64,000 nucleotides of DNA from Rhodamnia argentea (taxonomy: Eukaryota > Streptophyta > Magnoliopsida > Myrtales > Myrtaceae): contig NC_063160.1 of the NCBI RefSeq assembly GCF_020921035.1, positions 22,169,595 through 22,233,594 on the forward strand, in the 5' to 3' direction. Both the position numbers and the translations under genes were made by a program. The notes beneath the pieces were generated by a model. The model made no database searches, was not told the origin of the DNA, and saw only the letters and a list, made by a program, of their open reading frames with translations. Shown piece after piece: positions 47,833 to 59,826 of this stretch; the stretch's first letter is position 1, and each line of letters begins with the position of its first letter.

Positions 47833-48228
47833 TCAACATGCTCCAATTTAGAATGGATTTCTATCAAACATAAAACATATGAGATTACAAGTTGCAAAGC
47901 ATAAATATTTCACCCACCATGCTTCCTAGCTGCAAGATAAGAATCTAAGCGACCACGTAAAGCAAAATAAGAAATCATATATATTTGGCAAGGCTTCCAA
48001 CCAAGAAAAGATTAATGAACAAAATAATTATTGCGGAAACACACTTCTCCAAAGCACACAAAGGAAAGCCAAAAACCCAGTTCCTTTTCGTTAGATATAT
48101 TTAGGTTATTTTAGATATACTTAGATATCCTGAACATTTATGATATTCTGAATATTTATACTTAAAATGTTTTTGTAGTATTTTGTTAGTGTAGATCGTC
48201 ATCCAATAAACCATGAACTTCTTATTAT

Positions 48229-48640
48229 TGTTAGACCCTTGTTTCTCACACCGGGCACGCCCACGTAAGCTTAGGAAAATCGAAGTATAATCCGACAACA
48301 TGTGATCATTGTGAACGGAATGCGGGGGTTCGGGGGCAATGCTCTCGAAACAACAACGAGTTTGGACTTTTGTTTAAGTTGATCAATTTGTTGAGGGATT
48401 AAAAGGGTTTCAAATAGATTTAGGTTTTGGGCCGGTTTAGAGCATATATATTTGCTCTTTTTTTTTTTTGCTGATCATTGTAACGAGTTATACGGTTGTA
48501 AACCTAAATCGTAGTGAAATCTCTTTATAGGACGTAGCCTATTGCGGGGTAAACCAGGGTAAACTTGTGCGTTGTCTATTTTTCTAATGTCATTGTGATC
48601 GTTTTGATTCGGTGTGCGATCTGACCCTTCAATTATTACA
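48229..48640 (+). mobile_element. Probable solo LTR of a Ty1/copia-type element
   Basis: Starts TGTTAGACCC and ends AATTATTACA. It has a TATA-like 'gcatatatatttgctc' near 48442-48457. Downstream wording (ggttgtaaacctaaatcg, ggacgtagcctattgc, ggggtaaaccagggtaaac) is typical of the R/U5 part of plant copia LTRs. No primer-binding site or internal coding region follows. Borders are tentative and no target duplication was found. Confidence 0.5.
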
Positions 48641-49693
48641 CGTTGAAATGTACGGAAATTCCCAACTGCTCTCTCCTTTTATCTTTAAATTTTTTCAAGT
48701 TGGCGCGAACACATTTTCTCTCTCACTCACGCACACATTGTCATGCCAATCCGACAAAGCCTCGATGGCCGAACATTCTGGGGAGCTTGACAAAAGTAAC
48801 GAACAGCGGTCGAGGCGACCTGAATTTGCTCGGGTGCTATGGTACAAAAACTTGTGCTTCAAGTTAGTAATATGGATCTAGAGAATATAGCTTCTAATGA
48901 TTCATGTCGATGGACTAGTCACATACCAAAGTCTCTAAGGAAATAGGTGAAGGCCATTACGGATCACGGTCATTAAGCTACTACAGGGGTGATTCTGTTG
49001 TTGTGAAAATATTTCCTTCCGATCATGTTCATGTAAATGAGTGCATCATAAAAAAAAATCCTAAACTTATTATAATTGTGTCAATTCAATCATAAACCTT
49101 TCGATTTGTGATAATTTAGTCATTCCGGTCAATTTTAGCCGGAGATTGCTAATATGGCGAGACCGGCATTAACGTGGTTTATTTTTTTAATAATTACATT
49201 TATCGGGGTGAAAGTATGATTTCCTCTCATAGTGTTTTCAACATTTTAGTTCGGCTTAGGTGGCTATATTTTTCATCTCTTTACAACAATTGAGGTTAAA
49301 ATAAAAATTTCCTCCAAAAAAAGGAGAAATGAAAATGCACCGTTCCCTCTTAAATGTCACGTGAATTGCAAATTCGAAAAGACGATGTGCTTCTACGAAG
49401 TCTGGGGGGGTTTTGTGTAATTTTCTTCCAAATTAGCCGTTGACGCCGCGCCACCATCTCCATTCAAAAGAATGACTTCCTTTTTTTTTTTTTTTTTGGT
49501 CGGATCGCGCGCCAATTGTTTTTTTTCCCTATTCGGATTGCGCGCCGATTGAACGCGTTGTTTTCACGCCCAAATCCAAAAACTCACACCCCCAAAAAAA
49601 AAAAAAAAACTAATTCTCTCACTTCTCTTCTCCTCTTATCCTCTTCTCTGCTCAACCGGTAGCAGCCGAATCAATATCATCGATCGTCAAAGC
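48641..49693. other. Upstream region of the HIT4-like gene
   Basis: About 1 kb with a dispersed repeat copy (49030-49230), homopolymer runs (T near 49482-49497, A near 49597-49611) and two close words 'gcgcgccaatt' and 'gcgcgccgatt' (about 49505-49550) that could be duplicated promoter sites. The HIT4 promoter and 5' UTR should lie in its last few hundred bases. Confidence 0.5.
49030..49230 (+). repeat. Copy of dispersed repeat family (see also 43900-44070)
   Basis: Contains cctaaacttattataattg, tttagtcattccggtcaat and gaccggcattaacgtgg in the order seen, inverted, at 43900-44070. It has no ORF. Confidence 0.5.
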
Positions 49694-52600
49694 ATGGGGA
49701 AGAGGCTGAAGCGAACCGCGAGCCAGCGAGGCGACGCCCAATCGTCTTCTGAGGAGCAGCAGCCGCAGCAGCAATCCACCAAGACGACGACGACTGCCCG
49801 GGCGAACAAGCGCGTCAAGGCCGCGAAGCCGGAGGCCGAGCCGGAGTTCTTCAAGGATAAGCGCAACTTGGTAAATCCCAACTCGCTGTTCTCTAGGTTG
49901 CGTGTCTGTGGGGTGGTGGGTTTCGTGAGCGGGGAGTGTTGTCTGATTCTCTCCGTGTAGGTTTCCGACCTGCGATCTCTCGTGTTTTTAGGGTTCGAGA
50001 ATGGGGTCAAGCGTGTTTTTTTGGTAAGCTCAGTAGGTGTAGGTTTCGGAATGTGTGCACTTGCGATGATGTGCGAGTATATCTGGTTTAGAGTTCGTTA
50101 TTGTAACGTGGGTTTCGGATTCTGGTGTTTGAAAAATCACAGTGAGTTTGGGAGTGTTGAGCGTCCGATGCTCGAATTCGGTGAATGTAACTGTTTGTCC
50201 TCCTCAAATTCTTGTCAATGTTACCTATGTGCTTTCGTTTCTGTTTGTTGCAATATGACTTTGATTGTTCGGCGGATGTAGCTCTGGAATTCTGCTTCTA
50301 TCCCTGCTCAGTCAAGTAGGTCTTTTTCTGAATGGATGAAACATCATGAAAGAACATTATCTGGGACTGATTTCCATGCATGGATATCTTGTGGAAGTGT
50401 GTTCCTCTTACTATGAGAAAGGTGGTAGATTTATACGCAACAAAAGCCTTCTGGCTCCTATAGTCATGCAGAGTTTCTTGTCTGCTTCTCCAGATTTTGG
50501 GGTTTTGAGTACTTTGGACTGCATTTTGTTTGGAGAACTAAGTATATGTGGTTTGGACATGTATGCACTGACGGCAAATATGCAAGTTTTTGCTTGATAT
50601 TTTGTCATGGGATCACGGGTTTAGGATTTCAATGTTTGAAAACAGTAAGGTCATGGAGACTGTTCAGCATCTGACACTCGAAGTTGATGAATTCTTCTTC
50701 TTTTTCTCCCCAAATGTTACTGTTTCCCTTTTGAACAAATATTATTTTAGATGTTACTTCAAATGGGTGAAATGTCGACGAAGAACATTATTTGGGATTG
50801 ATGTCCACAATGGACTACTTTGAGCAAGTGCCTTCCTTTCATGTTCATGAAAAGTTTCTTGTGATCCTACGGAGACAGTATTGTCAGGCATTGGTCCAAG
50901 GGCCTCTTTGATAAACCAATCAAGTGCCGAATATTAAAAGGTTCAACACTAAACTTGTTTGACAATCACAACTAACATTGGCCTATACGATTTAATCATG
51001 TCTAAAAGATACACTTGATGGGGTAAGTAATGAAGGTGTTACTTAATTCATTAAGTAGAAAAAGCTACTGATGGTACTTAGAATCTTGTCAATCATATTG
51101 TTAGAAGTTACGAATGGTAATACCATTCCACGGCCTGTATGGAATGTCAATATTTCGTGATCAATTTTTCGTTGTCATCAAACAACTATTTATTTTTGTT
51201 TTCAGCTCTTAAAATTGTTACTTAGAATTCTGTACTTACGATGTCAGCACTCATTCTTCAATTTTGTCAAATAAGCCCCAAGTTGAAGTTCTAAATTTGC
51301 TTTGCAGGAAGATTTGTGGAAAGCTGTCTTTCCTGTGGGCACAGAGGTTTGCGATGGAATGTATTTACTCTTTGGTTTTATCTGCGTGGCAGTTCTTTGT
51401 CGCTGACATGCACTGATATTGTTATGGCAGTGGGATCAATTGGACAGAGTCTATCAAATGAACTGGGATTTCTCAAATCTTGAAGTGAGATCAGCCCATT
51501 TTAATGTTATGTTCAAACCTTGGATTGGGAAAGAGACTGAAAAAGCCAATTTGTTGCCATTGCTTATATTGTAATCATCTAATCTAATTGTGACTTCTGC
51601 AGAATGCTTTTGAGGAGGGTGGAAAGCTGTATGGCGAGAAGGTTTATCTCTTTGGATGTACAGAACGTATGTGGTTCTCGGACTCCCTTATGTCCCGAGT
51701 TCATTGCTATGTTTCTCACTGTGTCCTGACGAAAGAATTTTTGTTACTGCAGCTCAGTTGGTCTTTTTTAAGGGCGAGCGCAAGATTATGTATATCCCTG
51801 CTGTTGTGGCTGTAAGTTTTGTACTCAAAGACTATGTCATCTGTGTTGAACAAAGCAAGCTAAATGATGGTCAAATATAGAATGTCTTTGTTTGTAAAGG
51901 AGGTGTTTGTAAAGGAGGTGTTTAATTTTCTTATATACAGATATTCCTATGGAAATTTATTAAAGCACACATCTGACAGATTTAGTTCTTTCAAACTCTG
52001 AAATTTAGGTTGTCCGACAAATTTCTCTCACCTTTAAGTTATTGGAAGAATCAACTTGTATTTGCCACTTTTCTAAGGTTGTAATGTGTCCCTTGGTTGC
52101 AGGTTGTATCTCCTTTTCCACCATCTGATAAGATTGGAATTACATCAGTCCAAAGGGAGTCTGAAGAAATAATTCCAATGAAGCAGATGAAAATGGATTG
52201 GGTCCCATATATTCCTTTGGAGAATAGGTATTCTAATGGACTTTAGTCTGTCCCTTTATTTGTCGGTTGTAATATATCGTTTCTTGCATTGCAGAGACAG
52301 TCAAGTTGATAGGTTGAAATCTCCAATATTTATATTGAGCTGCACTCAGCGAAGGTACATAAACAAACCCTGCGCATCCTCTCTCTCTCTCTCTCTCGTG
52401 CACATAGATCCTCCCATCCACAATCCCATGGAACAATCAAACAAAAGCGCAGACAAACATGCAGCGCAAGTTCATGGTTTTCCTTTATTTTATCTATCAT
52501 ATAGTACATGTTATATGTCATTTTGAGTCCTTGGCTATGTCATACAATTGTTCAGATATCAATGAGTATTCTTTTAGTATAACATTATGTTAATTTTGCA

Positions 52601-55600
52601 GAAAATCTGCTTAGCTGTAGATTTTTTGAAGTTACATGCATAGGTTCCTTTTGTAATTCTCTGGAGGTGTAGGGTCAAGATCACGTGGTTCCTGAACATT
52701 CATTTTCTTATTTCTATTGTTGTCATTTGAAAATATAACTCTTGATATGGCTTTATTATCTAATAGGTGATGGCAAGTTTAGTGAATGGGTATCGTCTAT
52801 TTTCTGCAGTGAAGTGGATCATTGATACTTAAATGTCTTGACTAATTGATGTTGAAGGCAATGTCATAGTTTACCTATTTGGTGATGCTGAGTTTTTGAC
52901 CCTGATTATGTATTTCTTTTTGCATATGTGCATCATGTATCTCTAATTGAGGGGTGAGACGTGACATTTTGTCATTGATGTTCCTCAACCAATGTGTTTT
53001 TACTAATAGATTTCTTGAAAACCTTAATTATGTTACAATAACATGAAAAAACTTTACTTTGCAGGGCTGCTTTGAAGCATTTGAAGATAGACCGGGTTAA
53101 GAAATATGAGTACTGCCTACCTTGTGAGTCACGGTTGTGTTTAGTAATTTGTCCATTATTTTTTGGTCTCTCCTCATTGGTCTGTGGAAGACAATCATTG
53201 GTACACTAAGATAGAAGATCATTTTCTGATATTGGATTGTTTTTCATATGGAGCGATGGAACTAGAATCTCTCTTTTCTTTTGGGGTTTATATGGACATG
53301 GCAATGTGCTTTGCTGGATGCGAATGCATCTTAGAATGTGGAACAGAAGGGCAGAGGGAGTGGTTTTGCTTCGTTGTGAGAAGCAAAAACAGAACCCTTC
53401 AAATCTAAATTCCCTGAATTAGCTAGGACACAATTATGGAAATCCTCAGCAACATTCAAATGATGGGAATGTAATGAGGCAGGATAATTGTTTTAACTTG
53501 AAAAAATTTCTGTTCTGTGTTAACTTGCTACAGCTATGTATTCAATTGATAGAACACGGAGTTGGGAAAAAGAAAAGGAAGATGAAATTATCCAATTGTT
53601 GCTGACTGGTGATTGTTCAGTGATGTGTGCCCTAGAGAGAGGCTGAAATGCGAAAATTGCAGACTTGTGTGTAGCATGAATCTCGGTCCATAATTGACTG
53701 GGAGTGGCTTTTAGGTCCTCGTGACTGACTTGGTTCTCAGATCCAGGTCATGCCCAGTGATAGGGGGAGGAGTTGCAACTGGGCATCGCCGGTGACTTGC
53801 AAGGTCAATGCCGTGGCTGGTGGCATCTGTTGATGTTAGCAATCATGGCCCAACACCATTGATCAAAGACTCTAGTAAATCTGCTCTTAACACATTCTTC
53901 ACATTCTTATAGGATATTATTTTTCTAGTAGAATCGGAAAACGTTTAAGTACAAGCAAAATACTGAACTGGCAGCTGCCGGTCTCTCTCTCTCTCATCCT
54001 TCTCTTTTTGAAGGCATTCATCTTTCTATAAAATACTCTTCGTGGATAGAGAAAAGCTGTTGCTTCCATTCTTTGCGAGTCTTTTATATTGCTAATAGAG
54101 GCAGTATCAGGCTTTATTCCATTCGATGTCCATCAAGAAAATCAAATGGGGCTGACATATTTTATGTACTGCTAGAGAGAGCTACATAAATAATTCTATC
54201 TGGAGCTGTAGAATCTATATAATTCATCCTTTAAGACACGCGCTAATCAGATGGCCAGATACGCTAACTCAACTGAAGTTGTAGAGTAGTTCTCTTTCTG
54301 CATATGTCAACCAATTTTCTTTTTCTGACAAAAAAAAAAAAACAATTTTCTTCATGTATAAATGAGCTTTGGGGTTGTACTTCATGGTAATGTCTCCCTT
54401 AAAATAATTATATGTGCACTCCAAGTGGATTTCACTATATATCCTTTGTAACTCAGTTTCTTCTCTATTTTAGATTTTTATCAGCCATTCAAGGAGGACG
54501 AGTTTGAACAGAGCACCAGTATTTCAATTATGTATCCAGTGGAACCACCGGTAAGTGATTCCCAGATAACAGTAGTCTATGTGAAGCTACTAGCATCCAT
54601 TCATGTCAAATTGTAAATCATATCCGTGAAGTAAGTGATGTAGTTTTTGTTATGGGATGAGTTTTCTGTATCAGATTTTAAGGCATTTTTCTTTTCTTTA
54701 CCTGTATGATTTATGACTCTGCATATGGAGGACAGGATGATTCTGCTGGCTATTATGCTTGGTAATAATATATGTAACTGTTTCTCCCATTCCACCTTGC
54801 AGTTTTTTTGCGAATTTGACTGGGAGGTGGGTGGACTTGAGGTACAGATGTTAATCCTCCTTTATTGCCTTGACGGTGCCGTACAAGCTGACATGTGATA
54901 GTATAAATAAGGCCGTGTTTTGATGCCGTGAGATTTATCATTTTGGGTCCTGTGCTACCTTTTCTGGATGTTATGTTCTCTGTAAGTTTCTTAAAATTGC
55001 AAACACCATGATTAGAGTGCTGAAACTAGGGCTATATGGTAACTGAAAGGGTACCTTTGTATGGAAGATGCTGATAATTGGGACTCCTCTTGGTCAGATG
55101 CTCCTCCAAACCTTCCAAGTATACATGACATTTCAATGCTGTATAATCAGTTAGATACTTGGCTTTTAAAGCATACACCGTTGGGGTTATGTTTATTGCA
55201 GCATATTCATTTAACTAGATTGAAAGGAAGGTAAAACGTTTGCTCAGCTTGCAAAACATAGGTTCCTTAGAGAATCTGTCTCATGACAAATTGCACCTTA
55301 TGACAGGATCTCTAACTCATTACGAACAACGAGGAGATGTTATTGCTGTTTCTAGTAAACCTTCTCTCTTGCCTTTGAGGCAAATTATCAGGAAAAAAAG
55401 TTCCTAGCAACTAAATCTCATTTCCTTAGAAACTGTAGTTTCTGTGATGATCTCCTTCTGGCAGCGAAGCACGACAGAACCTATATTTGATTTGTTTGGA
55501 CATTGTTTTCAGGATTTAACTGATAATTTAATTGAAGAGCGGTATCTGACCGAAGATCAAAAGGATGATTTCAAGGTATGATGTTGTATCTATGTGTGCG

Positions 55601-56735
55601 CATGATGTGGGCTCGCAACTTTTAGCATCTGCAGAATGTGATTCAGTTCTTTTTCAGGACCACGTGAAGAAGACAGTTAGAGAGGCAAAGAAAGCTAATA
55701 GAGAGGTATCTCAAGGAATATGCTAAATTGACGTGTATGCAAGAGCTCCTGTCATATATTAAGGAAGCTTGCTATGTTTATTGTAGGCAAGGGAGGCTCG
55801 CAAAAAGGCCATTGAAGAAATGAGTGAGGAAACTAAGTCCGCATTCCAATCAATGAAGTTCTATAAATTTTATCCTGTGCAAACACCAGATACCCCAGAT
55901 CTATCCAATTCTAAGGTTCAACTCCTCCTTTACATTTTATACTTAGCATTGGTGAAGCTTAAGGACCAGCCACCGGTGTAACGTGTGCAGCTATTCTTTC
56001 AATTGCAGTTCTGTTTTATGATGACCATGCCTCAGATCCTTAAGTTCATATTTGGAGATCATCCCCAATGATTCAGTATGTGAAAAGGGAAATGGGCTTC
56101 TTACTTCAATTTAACGAGTGGGCTTTATTGCTTCATTATAAAACTCTAATTGACGGGTTAATTTTTTGAACTTTGTGGTCTAGTCCTATAGTAATCTTTG
56201 ACACCAAACTTTGGCTTGTGGTAGTGAGAGTAGAGTTCCTTACAAAGTTGGACATGGAATACTGCATCACATGTCGGGTTCTGCGAGGCCCTGATAAAGA
56301 TGGCTACTTTTGTGAATTCACCAGTATGTGCCAATAGGATCATATCAGTGCATCATTCTTTGCTATGGGTAGATTTCGCACTATTTAAGCTCAAAACACC
56401 GCATAACTGAGAAAATATTCCTCGGGTACCAGCATAGATATTATCTCAGTATTGTTATAAGATCGGGACTGAAGAAAATCATCCAGATTCTCACTGTCTG
56501 ATTTGATTTGCTGGTAAATGCGTAAATAGCGAATCCAGCCCAATCAGTTTGACCTTTAGAGCGTCATGTACCGTTGGATTTAAATTAGCTTTAGATTTTT
56601 AAGGGGTATTATGCTTGAAGCCATGTGCTATTCGTGCAGTTTGAATTCATGGCGGAGATTAAGGGTTCCCCTTTGTGATCCTTGCAGGTTCCTTTCATAA
56701 ACAGATACTATGGAAAAGCACGTGAAGTTCTCTGA
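49694..56735 (+). CDS. HIT4: HEAT INTOLERANT 4 (HIT4)-like nuclear protein, 14 exons
   Basis: In Arabidopsis, HIT4 is a plant-specific nuclear protein needed for heat-induced chromocentre decondensation and release of silencing. Exons: 49694-49870, 51308-51346, 51431-51484, 51603-51666, 51753-51811, 52103-52227, 52295-52354, 53065-53123, 54474-54550, 54803-54841, 55513-55575, 55658-55705, 55787-55915, 56688-56735; 1041 nt, 346 aa (the Arabidopsis protein is about 350). All introns are GT-AG with matching phase. The N-terminus is basic and Gln/Ser/Thr-rich (MGKRLKRTASQRG, RANKRVKAAK) and likely nuclear-targeting. The core contains EDLWKAVFPVGTEWDQLD, KVYLFGCTEPQLV, VVSPFPPSDKIGI, EEIIPMKQMKMDWVPYIPLE and FFCEFDWE. 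A Lys/Arg/Glu helix (KKTVREAKKANREAREARKK) precedes the conserved end PFINRYYGKAREVL. Exon 10 has two in-frame donors 15 bp apart. Confidence 0.95.
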
Positions 56736-58842
56736 TGCTATCTATCCGCAATGCGGGGGTCCGGCCTCGAGACTTTCTGCATTTCAATTTGCTCCTTAGC
56801 AGCAAAATAGTGAGTTGCTCGATAATTCTCGTGCACCAGTTCAGGTGGCAGTGCCTTGTGCACTATTCTTTTTTATCAGCAGAGTAGTTGTCTGATGGTG
56901 GAACGAGATTGTATTTCCTAGTTGCCATTAGATCTTCATTTATTTACATTGGGTTTTTTTGGCAGAAATCTTTAGTTTCCAGAGGAGTAGCTTCTAACAT
57001 GTATCTCTGAGGCCTATGGACTTCTGAAGAAGAGGGAGCTTTAGGAAATTCAAATCTTCATTTTGCTTTTGTTCCTCTATTCTCTAAGATCCATCTTGTA
57101 TGTTTCATCGACAATAGATCATTCATGTTCAACACTGCAACCTTTGAAAACGCCGAGATTATTTCATTTTGCAAAGAGAAATTGTTAGGAACCTTATCTA
57201 AGCAATTTAATCAGTGCTTTAGTCACATGCCAACCTGTGGTAACATCCAATGAATTAGCGAGTGGGATCTGAATCGCGGAGAAATGTGTCATAACACATG
57301 AATTTGGGTGTCTCACAAAGTTCCAAGTTGCTGTGGAAGTCGGCTGATATTGTTCAACAAATTTAGAAAAAAAAATGCTTTTTTTGGTCGGTTGATTCAA
57401 TATTTTTCCCTTATGTTATTTTGGATACATAGCACTTTTTCATTTACCTATCGTCACACGTATAGAAGCTCATCAGCTGAATTGGGAAAAGCTTTAATCT
57501 CTCTCTCTCTCTCTCTCTCTCTTGTAAAGTTGAAAATTCTCTGTAATTACTTTAAGATTAAACAGTTTAGTCACTAAGAAATTGGTGATTCCTCCTTTTC
57601 ACTGGAACTTAATGAGATATTGTCAATCTAATTTTGAACAACTTAACTAATATATTCTGGATATTGAGGTGGGAATTCTATCAAGTCATTTTATACTAAG
57701 GGGACGATTTTATGCTCCCAATGGCATGAATTGTAGTTCTTCTTACAACGAATTTATTTATTGTGCAAAACTCACTTCTAGAAATATTATATAGAGTTGA
57801 GGAAAGTTATAGTTAAATTCTCTTTTGGCAATGATCTGAATAATCAATAGACTAAAATATTGTCAAAAACTCACCTTTAGAAAGATAGGGTATTATTGTT
57901 ATAACCTTCTAATGGAATGGACAGCATTAATGCTCGAAAACTCGGGGTTTAATTATTATGACCGTCGTCATCGTCGTCCTAAGCATCATCATTATTATTA
58001 TGTACAACCAAAAAATTCCTAGTGAAATCTCTTTTATTCACACACGTACCGCGCGCGCGAACACACACACATATATATGTAAAATCGACTATAGATAATT
58101 ATATATGTTAAATTATATTTCTTCTACTAATTATATAAGACCAATTGACCTATCTAAGTGCAAAACCAATTAAGTATTAATTGGCTAACGACAAAACCTG
58201 TCCTTTATGTATATAACTATGGAATATGGACATAGATTGTAGGTTATAGATTATATTACGTACTTAGGTGCATAATTTTTGCATGGGTGATGGCTATATT
58301 TGGGGAGAAGCACAAATCGTTTTCCTCCGACAAGGAGAGGACAATTCTAATAATTTACAATCCTAAGTAATTAGTTTAGAGCCAACATTTTAGGAAAAAA
58401 AATCTAGGACTAATACCACGAAAAATCTCATGTATATTTGTGATAAAATTATCCCAAACTGTTACACCTTGATAATTTTATCTTAAATTAATTTTTGGCT
58501 CACCGATACATGCATGACATATTTAACGTTCATTAATTTCTGTTAATTAACGTGGCAAGTCAATGTGAAAATCCATAACAACAATTTAGCAAGAACTATT
58601 ACTTGGTAAATGTAGGTCAGGCTGAGTTGCAACGTGCAATCAAGTTTCTTTTTCAGATTTCTCTAACGTCGCCTATGTATAATCAATATATGAATTTTTT
58701 CTTCCAAATTTATTACAAAATTTTACCGAGGAGAAAAAGGCTTTCCTATTAAATTATATCCATCCCGAGAACATCTCTAACCCTTTAAACCTAAATAAAA
58801 AAAAAAAATTTACTTGCGTCCAGCTGATCTTCTAATAAAAAA
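56736..58842. other. HIT4 3' flank and AT-rich intergenic DNA
   Basis: Includes the HIT4 3' UTR, a (CT)n run at about 57501-57522, a short alternating CG/CA/TA tract at about 58050-58078, and a distant relative of the dispersed repeat family near 58400-58600. No gene is supported. Confidence 0.55.
57501..57522. repeat. (CT)n microsatellite
   Basis: A pure CT dinucleotide run in intergenic DNA downstream of the HIT4-like gene. Confidence 0.9.
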
Positions 58843-59366
58843 CTAAAAAAGAGCACAGGTTAAGAAACAGAGCGGCAAGAGATAACAAGCAAGGAATACT
58901 CGGCGCTGTTGCTGAGCATGAACAAGAAGCTTCTCTCTCTTAGCCAATTCATGGTCCTCGTCCACCATCATCTTCACCAACTCGTCAAACCCGACCTCGG
59001 CCTCCCAGCCCAACACCTTCTTGGCCCCACTTGCATCTCCCTTCAAGTTGTCCACCTCTCCCAGCCTGAGACACCTCTCGTCGATCACCACTTGTTCCGA
59101 CAAATCCAGCCCCGCATATTTAAACGCCAAGTCCAAGAAATCCAGCACCCGTGTGCGACTTCTCCATCGCCACCGCATAGTTGTCCGGTTTTTCTTGCCG
59201 CAGCATCATCCACATCGCGTAGTCCCCAGCGAACCCCCATTCCTGAAAGCCATCCAGATTCCCCTTGAACGGCTTCCTCTGCAGCCCCATCTTGATCCGC
59301 CCCGCCGCCCTCGTGATCTTCACGCTCAAGGAGCTCTCGCCCCGCCTCGGGGACTCGTGATTGAAT
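58843..59366 (-). pseudogene. 3' fragment of a GDP-mannose 4,6-dehydratase (GMD/MUR1) gene
   Basis: GMD makes the GDP-fucose precursor from GDP-mannose. The minus strand reads FNHESPRRGE, then KITRAAGRIKMGLQ and EWGFAGDY (59366-59160). After a frame change near 59152-59158 it continues DFLDLAFKYAGLDL, EVDNLKGDASGAKKVLGW and VKMMVDEDHELAKREKLLV (to about 58900). The break looks like one extra G in an acGGGtg run. Two residues expected between GDY and AMW (VE in the family) are missing. The first two-thirds of the enzyme, including the cofactor site, is absent: the fragment stops exactly where the LTR begins. It is non-functional. Confidence 0.85.
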
Positions 59367-59826
59367 TGTAAGCCGCTATAAATGGCAATCCTAAGATCTA
59401 CATAGCTAGAATCTAGAAATACAATAATGGTTTAAAGGAATTTGTGCACTTGATTTGAGATCAATCGTTCTTGATGTAGTTGGAATCCATCGTTACTTTA
59501 GGCGGAATCACGATGGTCTGATACTCAAGATCTTCTCTTCTATGACCCTTTGTATCCATGGCTTAATGAGATAGTCCCTTAACGACGCCAATCCGTATGC
59601 GTGAGGTTGTTATGAGTTCGTTAGAGCTAGATGAAGGACTGAAGCGTTATATATAGAGTTTTCAGCTAGGCCCCTCCCATCACGGACTGGGTTCAACTTG
59701 GCTCACACAATGTCGGGTCCATATTAGACTAGTTAATAATCTTTACATCTTACCTTATTAGATTAATCCCGTAAAACGGTAATTACAATTTCGATTAATA
59801 TAAGCCCACATTAGAAAAACCTTGCA
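59367..59826 (-). mobile_element. 3' LTR of a Ty1/copia retrotransposon
   Basis: Read on the minus strand it begins TGCAAG and ends CTTACA, a 5-of-6 short inverted repeat. It is preceded by the polypurine-like AAGTGGGAGAA at about 59838-59828. It contains a TATA-like CTCTATATATAACGC (about 59659-59645), consistent with an LTR promoter. The internal region lies on its 5' side (higher coordinates) and the GMD fragment on its 3' side. No matching 5' LTR was seen in the window. Confidence 0.75.

Noticed and set aside
47502..47873. GC-rich 123-codon frame as a proline-rich protein gene
   Set aside because: It is a translation of a MITE with terminal inverted repeats and an internal A-run.
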